Of a stretch of DNA of 18,846 bases, positions 1 through 7,660 are shown in pieces. The translations under genes were made by a program, and so were the position numbers. Below the pieces are notes generated by a model, which did no database searches, was not told where the DNA came from, and worked only from the letters and a program-made list of their open reading frames with translations. This DNA comes from an uncultured Acetatifactor sp. (GTDB lineage Bacteria > Bacillota > Clostridia > Lachnospirales > Lachnospiraceae): positions 1 to 18,846 of the forward strand of contig CAJUGH010000049.1 of assembly GCA_910586215.1 (NCBI GenBank), in the 5' to 3' direction. Positions within the stretch are counted from its first letter, which is position 1. Each line of letters opens with the position of its first letter.

Positions 1-246
1 GCTGAAAACACCGTAAACAAAATCATGGACACTGTTGACGAACTGGAAAATTTTTCAGAAATCGGCACTTTGCTGTCCTCTGTGACAGATATAGAAAGTG
101 ACTACCGATTTCTCACCAGTGCAAATTATATGGTTTTCTACCGTGTGAATGGGCTGGATGTATACATTGACCGTGTTCTCTATGGCAGACGGGATTATCT
201 TCGGATTCTGTCTTCTACTTTGCCGCAGAACGACAATGAAGGATAA
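1..246 (+). CDS. RelE/ParE-family toxin, 3' end (partial)
   Basis: This is the C-terminal 81 residues of a small protein whose 5' end lies outside the window; the frame is open from base 1. The tail reads YRFLTSANYMVFYRV, then a YIDRVLYGRRDYLRIL-like ending. This is the usual C-terminal strand pattern of RelE/ParE toxins: an Arg, a Y-x-hydrophobic-FY strand, then the RVLxGRRD signature. Known members are ribosome-dependent mRNA interferases (RelE) or gyrase poisons (ParE), normally encoded beside and downstream of their antitoxin. The antitoxin would lie to the left, outside the window. A terminator follows at 267-296, so this is the end of its transcription unit. Base composition is clearly more AT-rich than the sugar island that follows. 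Which of the two toxin activities applies cannot be told from the fragment. Confidence 0.75.
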   Translation, partial: AENTVNKIMDTVDELENFSEIGTLLSSVTDIESDYRFLTSANYMVFYRVNGLDVYIDRVLYGRRDYLRILSSTLPQNDNEG

Positions 247-266
247 AGCAAAACGTAGTAATGATG

Positions 267-296
267 AAACCGCTGGCTGATGCTGGCGGTTTTTTA
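267..296 (+). terminator. Rho-independent terminator after the toxin gene
   Basis: A perfect 7-bp inverted repeat, AAACCGC (267-273) and GCGGTTT (286-292), encloses a 12-nt loop and runs into a T tract (290-295). It sits 20 bp after the toxin stop codon, as expected for an intrinsic terminator. Confidence 0.75.
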
Positions 297-490
297 TTCT
301 CGCGAGTAATGAGCCAAGTAGGCGTGCTCTGGTCTAACCACGGTTGGCTTGAGCATATTGGCGCTTTGGCGCGCTGCAGTCAAGATTGCCTGGGTTTGTC
401 ACGCTGGAAGCGCGTGAAAACACCTCGCGGCGGCACCTGTGAACAGTAACATGAAAAGTAACGTGGTTATCAGTAGCCTGCCCAGGGCAG
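297..490. other. Palindrome-rich spacer without a gene
   Basis: No convincing coding sequence is present. The stretch holds nested short inverted repeats: AGCCAA near 312 with TTGGCT near 344, TGCTC near 325 with GAGCA near 350, and GCGC-rich arms near 361-375. It also holds one copy of a dispersed repeat (394-426). These look like an old intergenic repeat element rather than a gene. Confidence 0.5.
394..426 (+). repeat. Dispersed 33-bp repeat, copy A
   Basis: This 33-bp stretch matches the reverse complement of 10769-10801 at 30 of 33 positions. All three differences are clustered (TGG against AAA). The unit contains a small hairpin with arms TCACGC and GCGTGA, and the differences fall in its loop, so the stem is kept in both copies. 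It then continues into GAAAACACCTC. The flanks outside the 33 bp do not align well. Confidence 0.7.
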
Positions 491-519
491 TTGACTTTGT
501 CCACTGACTCTTGTATCAT
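491..519 (+). promoter_or_regulatory. Sigma-A-type promoter for the first island gene
   Basis: TTGACT (491-496), a 17-nt spacer, and TATCAT (514-519) form a near-consensus housekeeping promoter. Transcription would start near 526, about 64 nt upstream of the chosen start at 590. It is the only strong promoter seen before the first two island genes. Confidence 0.6.
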
Positions 520-589
520 GGGGGTTAAAATACCTTTTCCCCCAACATCATGTATGTGATAGGAAAAACCAGCAGGAGGCATGCAGAAA

Positions 590-2749
590 ATGAAACAGAA
601 TATCAACGGATTTTCTCTGGACATAGAGGTGCATTACCGCAGAAGGGACGTGTGGATCCCGGTGCCGGAGGCATGCTACACGGAAAATGGATGCCGGTAT
701 GAGACGCCGGAAGCCGTATACAGTCTGACTCTCTGGAAGGAAGGTCCCATAGTCAGTTACCGGATGGAGTACCAGGCGTCCTACGACACCCAGATGCGGC
801 TTAGCCTGGCCCTGCTTGAATATGTTCCTTTCTCCGGGGAGTCCTTTTCCCGGGGAAGTTCTGACCCACAAGGAGATGCATTTTCCAAGGAAGATTCTGA
901 CCCGCAAGGAGATGCGTTGTCCCAGGAAGGTTCTGATTCTCATGGAGATTCTTGCTTCCATGAAAATCCTCTCTTTCATGGAAATTCAATTCCTCTCTTT
1001 CATGTGATCCCCTGCAACATCTTCGGGGACAACCACGCCGGGGAGGTGCGCATCGGTGAATTTCCCCTGCTCACGAAGTTACACCCGGAGGCAGCTTTCT
1101 GTTCCCCCTACTGGGAATTCCGGGCAGACAGGGCAGCCATGCCCGTTTCTGCCCTGTGCGGCCATGGGGGCGTGGTGGCAGTATCCGTGGATCCCTATTC
1201 GGAAGAGCAGGCCAAAGGACGGGAGGGCGTGATCCAAAACGGTCTGTTTGCGGAACTGCCCAACCGTTTCGGGGTGACACTGGGCTATACCAACGATCCG
1301 GTGACATTCTTGAACCGTTCCGTGCCCACGGCTTCCACCAGGAGCCAGGGAAGGCAGGCGGCGGTATGCGGGCGCATTTACGGGGTGCCGGGAAAGGGCA
1401 GGCAGGGGATCCACCAAATTGTGCGCCAGGAATATGGAAGGATTCATACCAGGGCGCAGTATGCCAGGACCTTCCGGCAGGCGGCAGAGGCCATGCTGGA
1501 TACCTTCTGCGGGCTGAATTTCAACAGGGAAGAGCGGGAGTACACCAACAGACAGTGCCGGCCCCTTTCGGATACCAGGCTGGAACCCTGGCGGAATGTG
1601 GTGGAGATCGGCTGGACAGGGGGCGCCATCCTGGGCTATCCCCTGGTGATGAGCCGATACCTTCTGGACCGGGACGGTTTCCCTGTGGGGGAGAAACTGG
1701 CAGCCGCCCTGCCCGGAGAGGAACTCCTGGACCGGATTGTGGATGGATATTGTGAGGATTCAGGATTCTTCTATGACCTTGCAGCAGGCAATCCGGCCTG
1801 CAAAAAGACGACAGATGAGGATCCCGGCAGCCGACTGAACGGCTGGTGGACCTACTATGGCCTGTGCAGGGACTGTCACTGTGCCTACACCCAGGGCAGC
1901 GCGGTGTACTATATTCTGAAGACCATTCTGTTCTTAAAAGGGCGTGGGCTGCCCTATCCGGAAAAGTGGCTTGCAAGGTGCAGGCAGGTGCTGGATACGG
2001 TGGTTTCCCTCCAGAGGGAGGACGGCGCCTTTGGCTATACCTACTGCGCCACAGAGCGAAGGGTGCTGGACTGGGAAGGCTTTGCCGGCTGCTGGTTCGT
2101 GCCGGGGCTGTTGTACCTGGCAGAGCTTACCGGGGAGGAGACATACGTGGAAAAGGCCAGGAAGGCACACGCCTATTACCGGAATTTTGTGGAAAACCTG
2201 GACTGCTACGGGGCGCCCATGGATACCTGGAAGGCAGTGGACCAGGAGGGGAACTTGAGTTTTCTCCATGGCAGCCGTCTGCTGTATGAACATACGGGGG
2301 AGGCGCAGTTCCTGGAGGATATGAAGATGGGCGCCGGGTATGAATTCCTCTGGCGCTACGGCTACCAGACAAGGCCGGAGAATCCCCCGGTGAACCAGGG
2401 CTGGAATGCCTGTGGCGGGTCCGTGACTTCCATCTCCAATCCCCACATTCACCCCATGGGTGTGCTGGCAGACGAAGACCTGCTGTATCTGGGAGAGGTG
2501 ACGGGGGATGCCTACTACACGGACCGGGCCTGGGATTCCATTGCCTGGATGATGCAGACCCTGGAGCTGTATCCAGAACAGACGGGCTATGGACAGTATG
2601 GCGTGCTCTCCGAGAGATGGTGCCCCTCTGACGGACTGGTCACAGAGCGGTATGACAATGGAGACCCGTACAGCTCCTGGTTCAGCTATAACCTGTGGGC
2701 AGCGGCCAATGTGTTTGAAGCTGTGCTGCACCGGGTATCTGGCCGGTAG
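590..2749 (+). CDS. Putative cytoplasmic (alpha/alpha)-barrel carbohydrate-active protein
   Basis: This 719-aa protein has no signal peptide. I chose ATG 590 over the in-frame ATG at 581 because AGGAGG (574-579) is only 1 nt from 581 but 10 nt from 590. The N-terminal ~250 residues look beta-rich. From about residue 260 the sequence is a chain of aromatic-rich helices (LNGWWTYYG, WEGFAGCWFVPGLLYLAELTG, NPHIHPMG, SWFSYNLWAAANVFEAVL), typical of (alpha/alpha)6-type glycosidases, lyases and epimerases. I cannot assign it to a numbered family. An unusual CRDCHC motif lies at residues 426-431. Residues 86-133 are four degenerate 12-residue repeats that look like an insertion. It is first in the island, followed after a repeat-filled gap by the 937-aa gene. 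A role in sugar breakdown is inferred from fold impression and neighbours; the reaction is unknown. Confidence 0.6.
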   Translation: MKQNINGFSLDIEVHYRRRDVWIPVPEACYTENGCRYETPEAVYSLTLWKEGPIVSYRMEYQASYDTQMRLSLALLEYVPFSGESFSRGSSDPQGDAFSKEDSDPQGDALSQEGSDSHGDSCFHENPLFHGNSIPLFHVIPCNIFGDNHAGEVRIGEFPLLTKLHPEAAFCSPYWEFRADRAAMPVSALCGHGGVVAVSVDPYSEEQAKGREGVIQNGLFAELPNRFGVTLGYTNDPVTFLNRSVPTASTRSQGRQAAVCGRIYGVPGKGRQGIHQIVRQEYGRIHTRAQYARTFRQAAEAMLDTFCGLNFNREEREYTNRQCRPLSDTRLEPWRNVVEIGWTGGAILGYPLVMSRYLLDRDGFPVGEKLAAALPGEELLDRIVDGYCEDSGFFYDLAAGNPACKKTTDEDPGSRLNGWWTYYGLCRDCHCAYTQGSAVYYILKTILFLKGRGLPYPEKWLARCRQVLDTVVSLQREDGAFGYTYCATERRVLDWEGFAGCWFVPGLLYLAELTGEETYVEKARKAHAYYRNFVENLDCYGAPMDTWKAVDQEGNLSFLHGSRLLYEHTGEAQFLEDMKMGAGYEFLWRYGYQTRPENPPVNQGWNACGGSVTSISNPHIHPMGVLADEDLLYLGEVTGDAYYTDRAWDSIAWMMQTLELYPEQTGYGQYGVLSERWCPSDGLVTERYDNGDPYSSWFSYNLWAAANVFEAVLHRVSGR
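845..988 (+). repeat. In-frame 36-bp tandem repeat (4 degenerate units)
   Basis: Four consecutive 36-bp units (845-880, 881-916, 917-952, 953-988) encode the 12-residue units FSRGSSDPQGDA, FSKEDSDPQGDA, LSQEGSDSHGDS and CFHENPLFHGNS. Units 1 and 2 are nearly identical, and divergence increases toward unit 4. The reading frame is kept. This suggests expansion by replication slippage into a surface loop. Confidence 0.85.
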
Positions 2750-2859
2750 GAGCGTACAATGAGCCAGTTGGCTGCTGCCCGCCAGAACTTTTCAGCCATG
2801 GATGTTCAATAAATGTAAACTTTTCAGAATTTGTGTGTCTTTTTCCTTCCCCGCGCATG

Positions 2860-2868
2860 TGATAAAAT
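2860..2868 (+). promoter_or_regulatory. Possible extended -10 promoter
   Basis: TGATAAAAT fits an extended -10 (TGn followed by TAAAAT at 2863-2868). The corresponding -35 position holds only a weak TTTTTC (2840-2845). It would transcribe through the palindromic element into the 937-aa gene. The assignment rests on the motif alone. Confidence 0.3.
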
Positions 2869-2869
2869 G

Positions 2870-3054
2870 ATGATACCAGGGTCGAAAGGTCCATAAATCC
2901 GATGCAAACTTGCTTGCTAGAGGATTTTTGACCTTGAGACCCGCCAAAACACCGAAAAGAAGCCATTTTTCGCAGAAAAATGAGCGAATCCCCGGTGTTT
3001 TAGGATTGCGGAAGCGCACAGCGCGGAGCAATCCGCGGTATCATAGGGTATCAT
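2870..3054. repeat. MITE-like compound palindromic element
   Basis: The stretch is bounded by ATGATACC (2870-2877) and its reverse complement GGTATCAT, present twice at the right end (3037-3044 and 3047-3054). Inside are four stem-loops: 2888-2900 with 2922-2933; AAAACACCG (2946-2954) with CGGTGTTTT (2993-3001); CATTTTT (2964-2970) with AAAAATG (2976-2982) nested in the previous one; and GGATTGC (3003-3009) with GCAATCC (3028-3034), which encloses a GCGC/GCGC hairpin. It encodes nothing. It resembles a non-autonomous palindromic intergenic element, and relatives are likely elsewhere in the genome. Confidence 0.55.
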
Positions 3055-3113
3055 AAAATAAGGACAGAACAGGCAACGGGAACAGCATGAAAAACAGATT
3101 CCAGGAGGATGAG

Positions 3114-5927
3114 ATGGGCAGTAAAGTAAGATTGATCAAGGAAGAGACAGCGGGCATGCGGATTGCCCTGGGGCTTACCTATGTGGAGAAGAGCCTGGCA
3201 GACAGGGGCTTCCAGGTAGTCTGGCAGGATATGTCCGGTCTGGCAGATTCCGGGACGGGAGAGGGAGATGCAGGCTCTGCCGTGCCGGGGAATGCAGCAG
3301 GCAGGAGAGTCCTGGAGATACCCGGGGAAGAGTCGCCGGCATGCAGCATCTATGTGGGTGTCCGGGGGGAAAGCGGATACATCCGGCAGTTGGAGGAAGA
3401 GGGGCTGTTGCTGTACCACACAAAAGCACCCTGTGGGGAGGGCTTTTACCTGGCCTATCTGCCGGGGCTGCGCCTGGCAGTGGTGGCAGGCGGTACGGAT
3501 ACAGGGGCATTGTACGGCGCCCTGGAACTGGCAGAGCGGATCGGGAGGGAATCCTCGTCAAATGCCGTGCCCACGGACCTGGCCTACGGGGACGCCCCGG
3601 TATTCCGTCTCAGGGGCCCTGCGGTAGGGCTGCAGCTCACCAAGGTGGAGCCGCCCAGGCTCACCTATGAGTATCCCATTACCCCGGCCCGTTTTCCCTG
3701 GTTCTATGACAAGGCCCTGTGGGAGAGGTTCCTGGACCAGATGCTTCTCAACAGGTGCAATGTCTTCTATATCTGGACAGGGCAGCCCTTCTCCTCCCTG
3801 GTGAAGCTGGCTGATTACCCGGAGGCCCTGGAGGTGACAGAGGAAGAGTATGAGAAGAACCGGGAGATGTTCGGATGGCTTACCAGGGAGTGTGACCGCA
3901 GGGGCATCTGGCTGGTGCTGAAATTCTACAGCATCCACATTCCCCTGCCCCTGGCAGAAAAATACCATGTGGAACTGCTCCAGAGCAATATCACCGAACT
4001 GAATGCCGACTATACCTACAAGTCCATTGTGGAGTTCATCAAGTCCTTCCCCCATATCGGCCTTATGGTCTGCCTGGGTGAGGCCCTCAGGGGAACCCAG
4101 AACAAGACGGACTGGTTCTTGAAGACCATCATCCCGGCGGTGAAGGAGGGGATCCGGCAGGCGGGACTCTCGGAGGAGCCGCCTCTGATCCTTAGGGGAC
4201 ATGACTGCGACCCCAATGCCATCATGGAGCAGGCAGTCCATATGTATGGCAACCTGTACACCATGTGGAAATATAACGGGGAGAGCCTTACCACATACCT
4301 GCCTGCGGGGAAATGGCAGGATACCCATGTGCGGCTGTCCTCCCACGGCCAGACCCACATCATGAATGTGCATGTGGTGGCCAACCTGGAACCTTTCCGA
4401 TACGGGGCACCTGGATTTATCCAGAAATGCATGCAGGCAGGACAGAACCGCCTGGGTGCTAACGGCCTGCATCTATATCCTTTGTTTTTCTGGGACTGGC
4501 CTTACTCTGCGGATAAGGCGCAGCCCCGTCTGCTGCAAATGGATCGGGACTGGCTGTGGTATGCGGCCTGGTTCCGCTATGCCTGGAATCCGGACCGGGA
4601 TCCACAGACGGAAGGGTACTACTGGCAGCACAGGCTGGCAGGACATCTGGGATGCAGCCTGGAGGCGGCGGCAGATATCCTGGAAGCCCTGGAAGCGGCA
4701 GGTCAGTGTGCGCCCCGCATCCTGCGCCGGGTGGGCATCACCGAAGGCAACCGGCAGACCATGAGCCTGGGTATGACCATGAGCCAGTTTACCAATGTGA
4801 AGCGCTACCGGCCCAACTACGAACTGTGGCACTCCGCATCTACCCCCGGGGAGCAGCCGGAGGATTATGTGAAAAAGGAACTGGCCGGGGAACCCCATTA
4901 CGGAGAGATGCCCTATGATATGATGGAGGAAGTGGAGCATCTGGCAGACCAGGCCCTGGAGGCCATAAGGAGGGCCAGGGCCAGAGTGGAGGATACCGCG
5001 GCGGGCAGCAGGGAGCTTGACTACTATGTGACAGACATAGAGGCCATCTGGTATATGACGAAGAGTTATGTGAGGAAACTGGAGGCCGCCCACAAGATCC
5101 TGCGCTACAGGTTTACCATGGACGATACACTGCGGGGGGATCTGTCCCTGCTGCAGGAAGCGCTGGCTCCCTGGGAGGAAAGCCTGTCCCTGTACCGGAA
5201 GCTGGCAGAACTGACCAAGGACACGTATCTCTATGCCAACAGCATGCAGACCCGCCAGAGAAAGATTCCCTTCCCGGATGGAGACATGTTCGGCCACTGG
5301 TGCCAGTGCCTTCCCCAGTATGAAGCGGAGTTAGCCCATTTTAAGGAACATTTGAAGGAGATGGAGGCTGGCAGGTATCCCTGTGACGGGGACGCAGATC
5401 AGGAGGGAGCAGAACCCCTGCCCCATGCACCGTTTACCCTGCTCTCGGAGAACTGCCGTACCTATAGGGTGGAGAAAGGACAGTGGGTCTTCACGGATAT
5501 GACTTCCCCTATCACCAATGTGGCATCAGAACTGAAAGGCCTTACGGGAATCTGCTTCGGCCTGGGGGAGGCCATTGGGGAAGGCGTCACGGTACGGCTG
5601 GAACTGCCCCAGGACTCCCAGATCCTGCTGGCTTACATGAATGCCAGGGGGGTGGAGTGGCTGCAGGTGCCCGACCTGGAGACCAACACCCATGCAGACG
5701 ACAGGGGAGGCCTGAATGTGGTGTTTGCCAATGCCATGCAGGCGGAGGGGTGCCCGGACATGAATGTCCATGTGTTCCAGTACGAGAAGGGTGTCCATGA
5801 GATCTATATGGGAACCGGCGGCTACACCATCGTGGGTGTGGTGCCTGCGGGGGTGGAGATCCGGGCCAGGAATGCGGGATTCTCCGGGGAAACCTATGAT
5901 AAGCTGGACTGGATGTATGAAGTGTGA
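3114..5927 (+). CDS. Putative glycoside hydrolase, GH67/GH20-like architecture
   Basis: This 937-aa protein has no signal peptide. I chose ATG 3114 over 3087 because AGGAGG (3103-3108) lies 5 nt before 3114. Residues about 1-165 form an N-terminal alpha/beta domain ending in GFYLAYLPG, a GGTDTGALYGALELAERI helix and FRLRGPAVG, as in the non-catalytic N-terminal domain of GH20 and GH67 enzymes. Residues about 166-500 look like a TIM barrel, with acidic candidates in CLGEALRG (E323) and RGHDCD (H363, D364, D366), and an aromatic patch YPLFFWDWPYSADK. A long helical region follows (about 600-740). The C-terminus (about 780-937) is a beta domain. Usual GH67 enzymes are about 680-730 aa, so this is longer and probably a distinct family. 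Residues 42-64 are a Gly/Ala-rich insertion. The substrate may be a uronic acid or amino sugar, but this is only a guess from architecture. Confidence 0.6.
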   Translation: MGSKVRLIKEETAGMRIALGLTYVEKSLADRGFQVVWQDMSGLADSGTGEGDAGSAVPGNAAGRRVLEIPGEESPACSIYVGVRGESGYIRQLEEEGLLLYHTKAPCGEGFYLAYLPGLRLAVVAGGTDTGALYGALELAERIGRESSSNAVPTDLAYGDAPVFRLRGPAVGLQLTKVEPPRLTYEYPITPARFPWFYDKALWERFLDQMLLNRCNVFYIWTGQPFSSLVKLADYPEALEVTEEEYEKNREMFGWLTRECDRRGIWLVLKFYSIHIPLPLAEKYHVELLQSNITELNADYTYKSIVEFIKSFPHIGLMVCLGEALRGTQNKTDWFLKTIIPAVKEGIRQAGLSEEPPLILRGHDCDPNAIMEQAVHMYGNLYTMWKYNGESLTTYLPAGKWQDTHVRLSSHGQTHIMNVHVVANLEPFRYGAPGFIQKCMQAGQNRLGANGLHLYPLFFWDWPYSADKAQPRLLQMDRDWLWYAAWFRYAWNPDRDPQTEGYYWQHRLAGHLGCSLEAAADILEALEAAGQCAPRILRRVGITEGNRQTMSLGMTMSQFTNVKRYRPNYELWHSASTPGEQPEDYVKKELAGEPHYGEMPYDMMEEVEHLADQALEAIRRARARVEDTAAGSRELDYYVTDIEAIWYMTKSYVRKLEAAHKILRYRFTMDDTLRGDLSLLQEALAPWEESLSLYRKLAELTKDTYLYANSMQTRQRKIPFPDGDMFGHWCQCLPQYEAELAHFKEHLKEMEAGRYPCDGDADQEGAEPLPHAPFTLLSENCRTYRVEKGQWVFTDMTSPITNVASELKGLTGICFGLGEAIGEGVTVRLELPQDSQILLAYMNARGVEWLQVPDLETNTHADDRGGLNVVFANAMQAEGCPDMNVHVFQYEKGVHEIYMGTGGYTIVGVVPAGVEIRARNAGFSGETYDKLDWMYEV

Positions 5928-6076
5928 AGAGAATTTCTAAGCCTGCTGCCGAATTTCATTCGGCATGGTACGCAGACTAAGAAATTCTAAAGCTTCACAC
6001 CGAAGAACGCAAGGACAGCGTTCTTCATCCTTTGTTTGTGCCGCCGTAGGCGGCATGTCGGGAAGTGTGAGAAGAA
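5919..6076 (+). repeat. Hairpin element C, copy 1
   Basis: This shares order and sequence with 17041-17202. Both start with GAAGTGTGA, which contains the TGA stop of the preceding gene, and end with GAAGTGTGAGAAGAA. Both contain a perfect 9-bp hairpin GAAGAACGC/GCGTTCTTC (here 6002-6010 and 6018-6026) and a GCCGCC-gta-GGCGGC hairpin (6040-6054). The first part differs between copies but is a long inverted repeat in each. The element likely acts at the RNA level as a 3'-end structure; it may also be mobile. Confidence 0.75.
5922..6000 (+). terminator. Long stem-loop at the 3' end of the 937-aa gene
   Basis: GTGTGAAG (5922-5929) pairs with CTTCACAC (5993-6000), followed inward by AGAATTTCT-type arms. 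A second perfect 7-bp hairpin TGCCGAA/TTCGGCA (5947-5965) lies inside. There is no T tract after it, so it is more likely an mRNA-stabilising or weak termination structure than a classical terminator. The stop codon lies inside the left arm. Confidence 0.5.
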
Positions 6077-6110
6077 TTTGAAATAGTACTTCTTTTTGGA
6101 ATTTATACAA

Positions 6111-6139
6111 TTTACCCAGGGGATATCCTTGGATATAAT
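6111..6139 (+). promoter_or_regulatory. Sigma-A-type promoter for the isomerase-like gene
   Basis: TTTACC (6111-6116), a 17-nt spacer, and a perfect TATAAT (6134-6139) lie between element C copy 1 and the isomerase-like gene. The start would fall near 6146 and give a leader of about 100 nt. This suggests the genes from 6247 onward form a separate transcription unit. Confidence 0.6.
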
Positions 6140-6246
6140 GAACTCAGTAATCCAATCACAAATCTGGGAACTGTTCAACTCGTGAGAGAGGAGCCTGGCA
6201 TGATACAAGGTTCTGGTGGTTCCCGCATCAAACGGAGGATATGAAA

Positions 6247-7614
6247 ATGGTTGAATCAGCAATGAAGAAAAAGTACAATATCCGTCCCCTGGTGGGATTC
6301 TTGCAGCACTCTGCTTTCTGGGAGGGACCCTGCCGGGCAGGCAAGTTCGAGAGCCTGCAGCCGGAGGCTGAGAAGGAGTGGGCAGCCAATTATATGAAAG
6401 AGATCCAGGAGAAGGTGAAGGACATCATCCCTGAGGTCAATGTACTGGAACCCATTGCCGTTCCCTACATAGAGAATCTGACCGTACCCCAGGAGACCTG
6501 GGACAAGATTGAAGAAGGCCTGGACCAGGTGGATGCTTTCGTGATCTTCTGCTACAGGATTCCCAAGCTGGAGAAATACCGCAAGACCACCATTGTGTTC
6601 TCCAACGGCAACGAAGGTGCCGACCTGTGTGCCTACAACAGAAGCATTGGCGTGGAAGCCTACAATGCCATCGACATGGAAGACCTAAATGATATCCTGC
6701 ACAGCCTGTGGGTGAGGAAATGTATCGCCAACACCAAGGCACTGATCCTCACTTCCGGCCAGGTGCCCACCTATGGCATCCAGTCCAATATCAGGGATAC
6801 GGAATATCTGAGAAAGCAGTATGGCTTTGAAGTGCTCAAACTGCCATTCAAGGATATCTTCCCTTATATGGACAGGGTGGATGAGGCCGAGGCCAAGGAG
6901 ATTGCTGAGAAGCTGCTGGCAAATTCCAAGGATACCAAGGTGAACCCGGAGTGGCTGGTGAACGATGCCAAGTATTACCTGGCGGCCAAGGCCATGATGG
7001 AATTCTATGGCTGCAATGCGTTCTCCACAGCCTGTATTGAACTGTGTGCCTCCAGGATTCCCCAGGAGAGGAAATTCACACCCTGCGTGTGCCATTCCCT
7101 GCTGAAGTCAGAGGGGATTCCCAGCGCCTGCGAGGAAGATCTGAACGCCATGATGGCCATGATGGTGCTGATGTATGGAAGCCACAAGGCAGCGTTCATG
7201 GGCAATCCTTTCCTGCAGTCCCCTGAGATCCTGTCCATCCACCATGCGGTTCCCGCGCTGAAGATGAATGGCTTCGACAAGCCGGATCTGGACTACAGCA
7301 TGTGGGCATTTACCGGTCAGGGCTTCGGCGGCAAGATGCAGGTTGCCTTCGAGCAGAACGAGGAACAGTATATTACCTTTGGTCGTTTCAACCCTATGGG
7401 CAACAAGATGGTGGTGAAGGTGGGCGAGGTGGTCCGCTCCGAGTTCAGGCAGTATTATTGCAGCCCCCACTATTTCATCAAGCTGGAGAATGGCAGGGAC
7501 TATATGCATAACCTGGCAGACTTCGGACATCACCAGGTGCTGGTGTTCGGCGACCAGATGAAGCTGGTGAAGAAGATTGCAAGATATATGGGATTCGAGG
7601 TTGTAGAAGGCTAA
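6247..7614 (+). CDS. L-fucose/L-arabinose isomerase-fold protein
   Basis: This 455-aa cytoplasmic protein is related to the L-fucose / L-arabinose isomerase superfamily, whose members interconvert aldoses and ketoses with a divalent metal. ATG 6247 is chosen because GGAGG (6234-6238) is 8 nt before it but only 2 nt before ATG 6241. The early half is alpha/beta (VDAFVIFCYRIP, TTIVFSNGNEG, ALILTSGQVP). The later half has the superfamily pattern of a conserved acidic block (C295-E-E-D298), a next-strand residue (F-M-G-N320-P), a His pair (H332-H333) and a C-terminal GHHQVLVFGD (H428-H429). Where classical enzymes have a second acidic metal ligand, the aligned-by-eye residue is N320, so the metal site may be altered. 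At 455 aa it is shorter than classical FucI (about 590 aa). It is likely an uncharacterised branch, not true FucI. The gene is followed 46 bp later by the PLP enzyme. Confidence 0.65.
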   Translation: MVESAMKKKYNIRPLVGFLQHSAFWEGPCRAGKFESLQPEAEKEWAANYMKEIQEKVKDIIPEVNVLEPIAVPYIENLTVPQETWDKIEEGLDQVDAFVIFCYRIPKLEKYRKTTIVFSNGNEGADLCAYNRSIGVEAYNAIDMEDLNDILHSLWVRKCIANTKALILTSGQVPTYGIQSNIRDTEYLRKQYGFEVLKLPFKDIFPYMDRVDEAEAKEIAEKLLANSKDTKVNPEWLVNDAKYYLAAKAMMEFYGCNAFSTACIELCASRIPQERKFTPCVCHSLLKSEGIPSACEEDLNAMMAMMVLMYGSHKAAFMGNPFLQSPEILSIHHAVPALKMNGFDKPDLDYSMWAFTGQGFGGKMQVAFEQNEEQYITFGRFNPMGNKMVVKVGEVVRSEFRQYYCSPHYFIKLENGRDYMHNLADFGHHQVLVFGDQMKLVKKIARYMGFEVVEG

Positions 7615-7660
7615 GGCGGGTAGGTTGTAAACAGCATACCTGGAAATTTGGAGTGACAGT

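Larger units (their letters stand above)
2750..3113. other. Spacer of 364 bp filled by a palindromic element
   Basis: No gene is visible between the first two island genes. Most of the gap (2870-3054) is a compound palindromic element described separately. The first 110 bp contain no obvious terminator. A possible extended -10 promoter sits just left of the element (2860-2868). The last 60 bp lead to the AGGAGG at 3103-3108 of the next gene. Confidence 0.6.

Noticed and set aside
5928..6240. A CRISPR array or tRNA in the hairpin-rich gaps
   Set aside because: Repeats are not regularly spaced with unique spacers, and no cloverleaf or TTC-loop motif was found. The gaps contain isolated stem-loops only.
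6247..7614. Classical L-fucose isomerase (fucI)
   Set aside because: The protein is over 100 residues shorter than FucI and the second metal-ligand position appears to be Asn, so no gene symbol is given.
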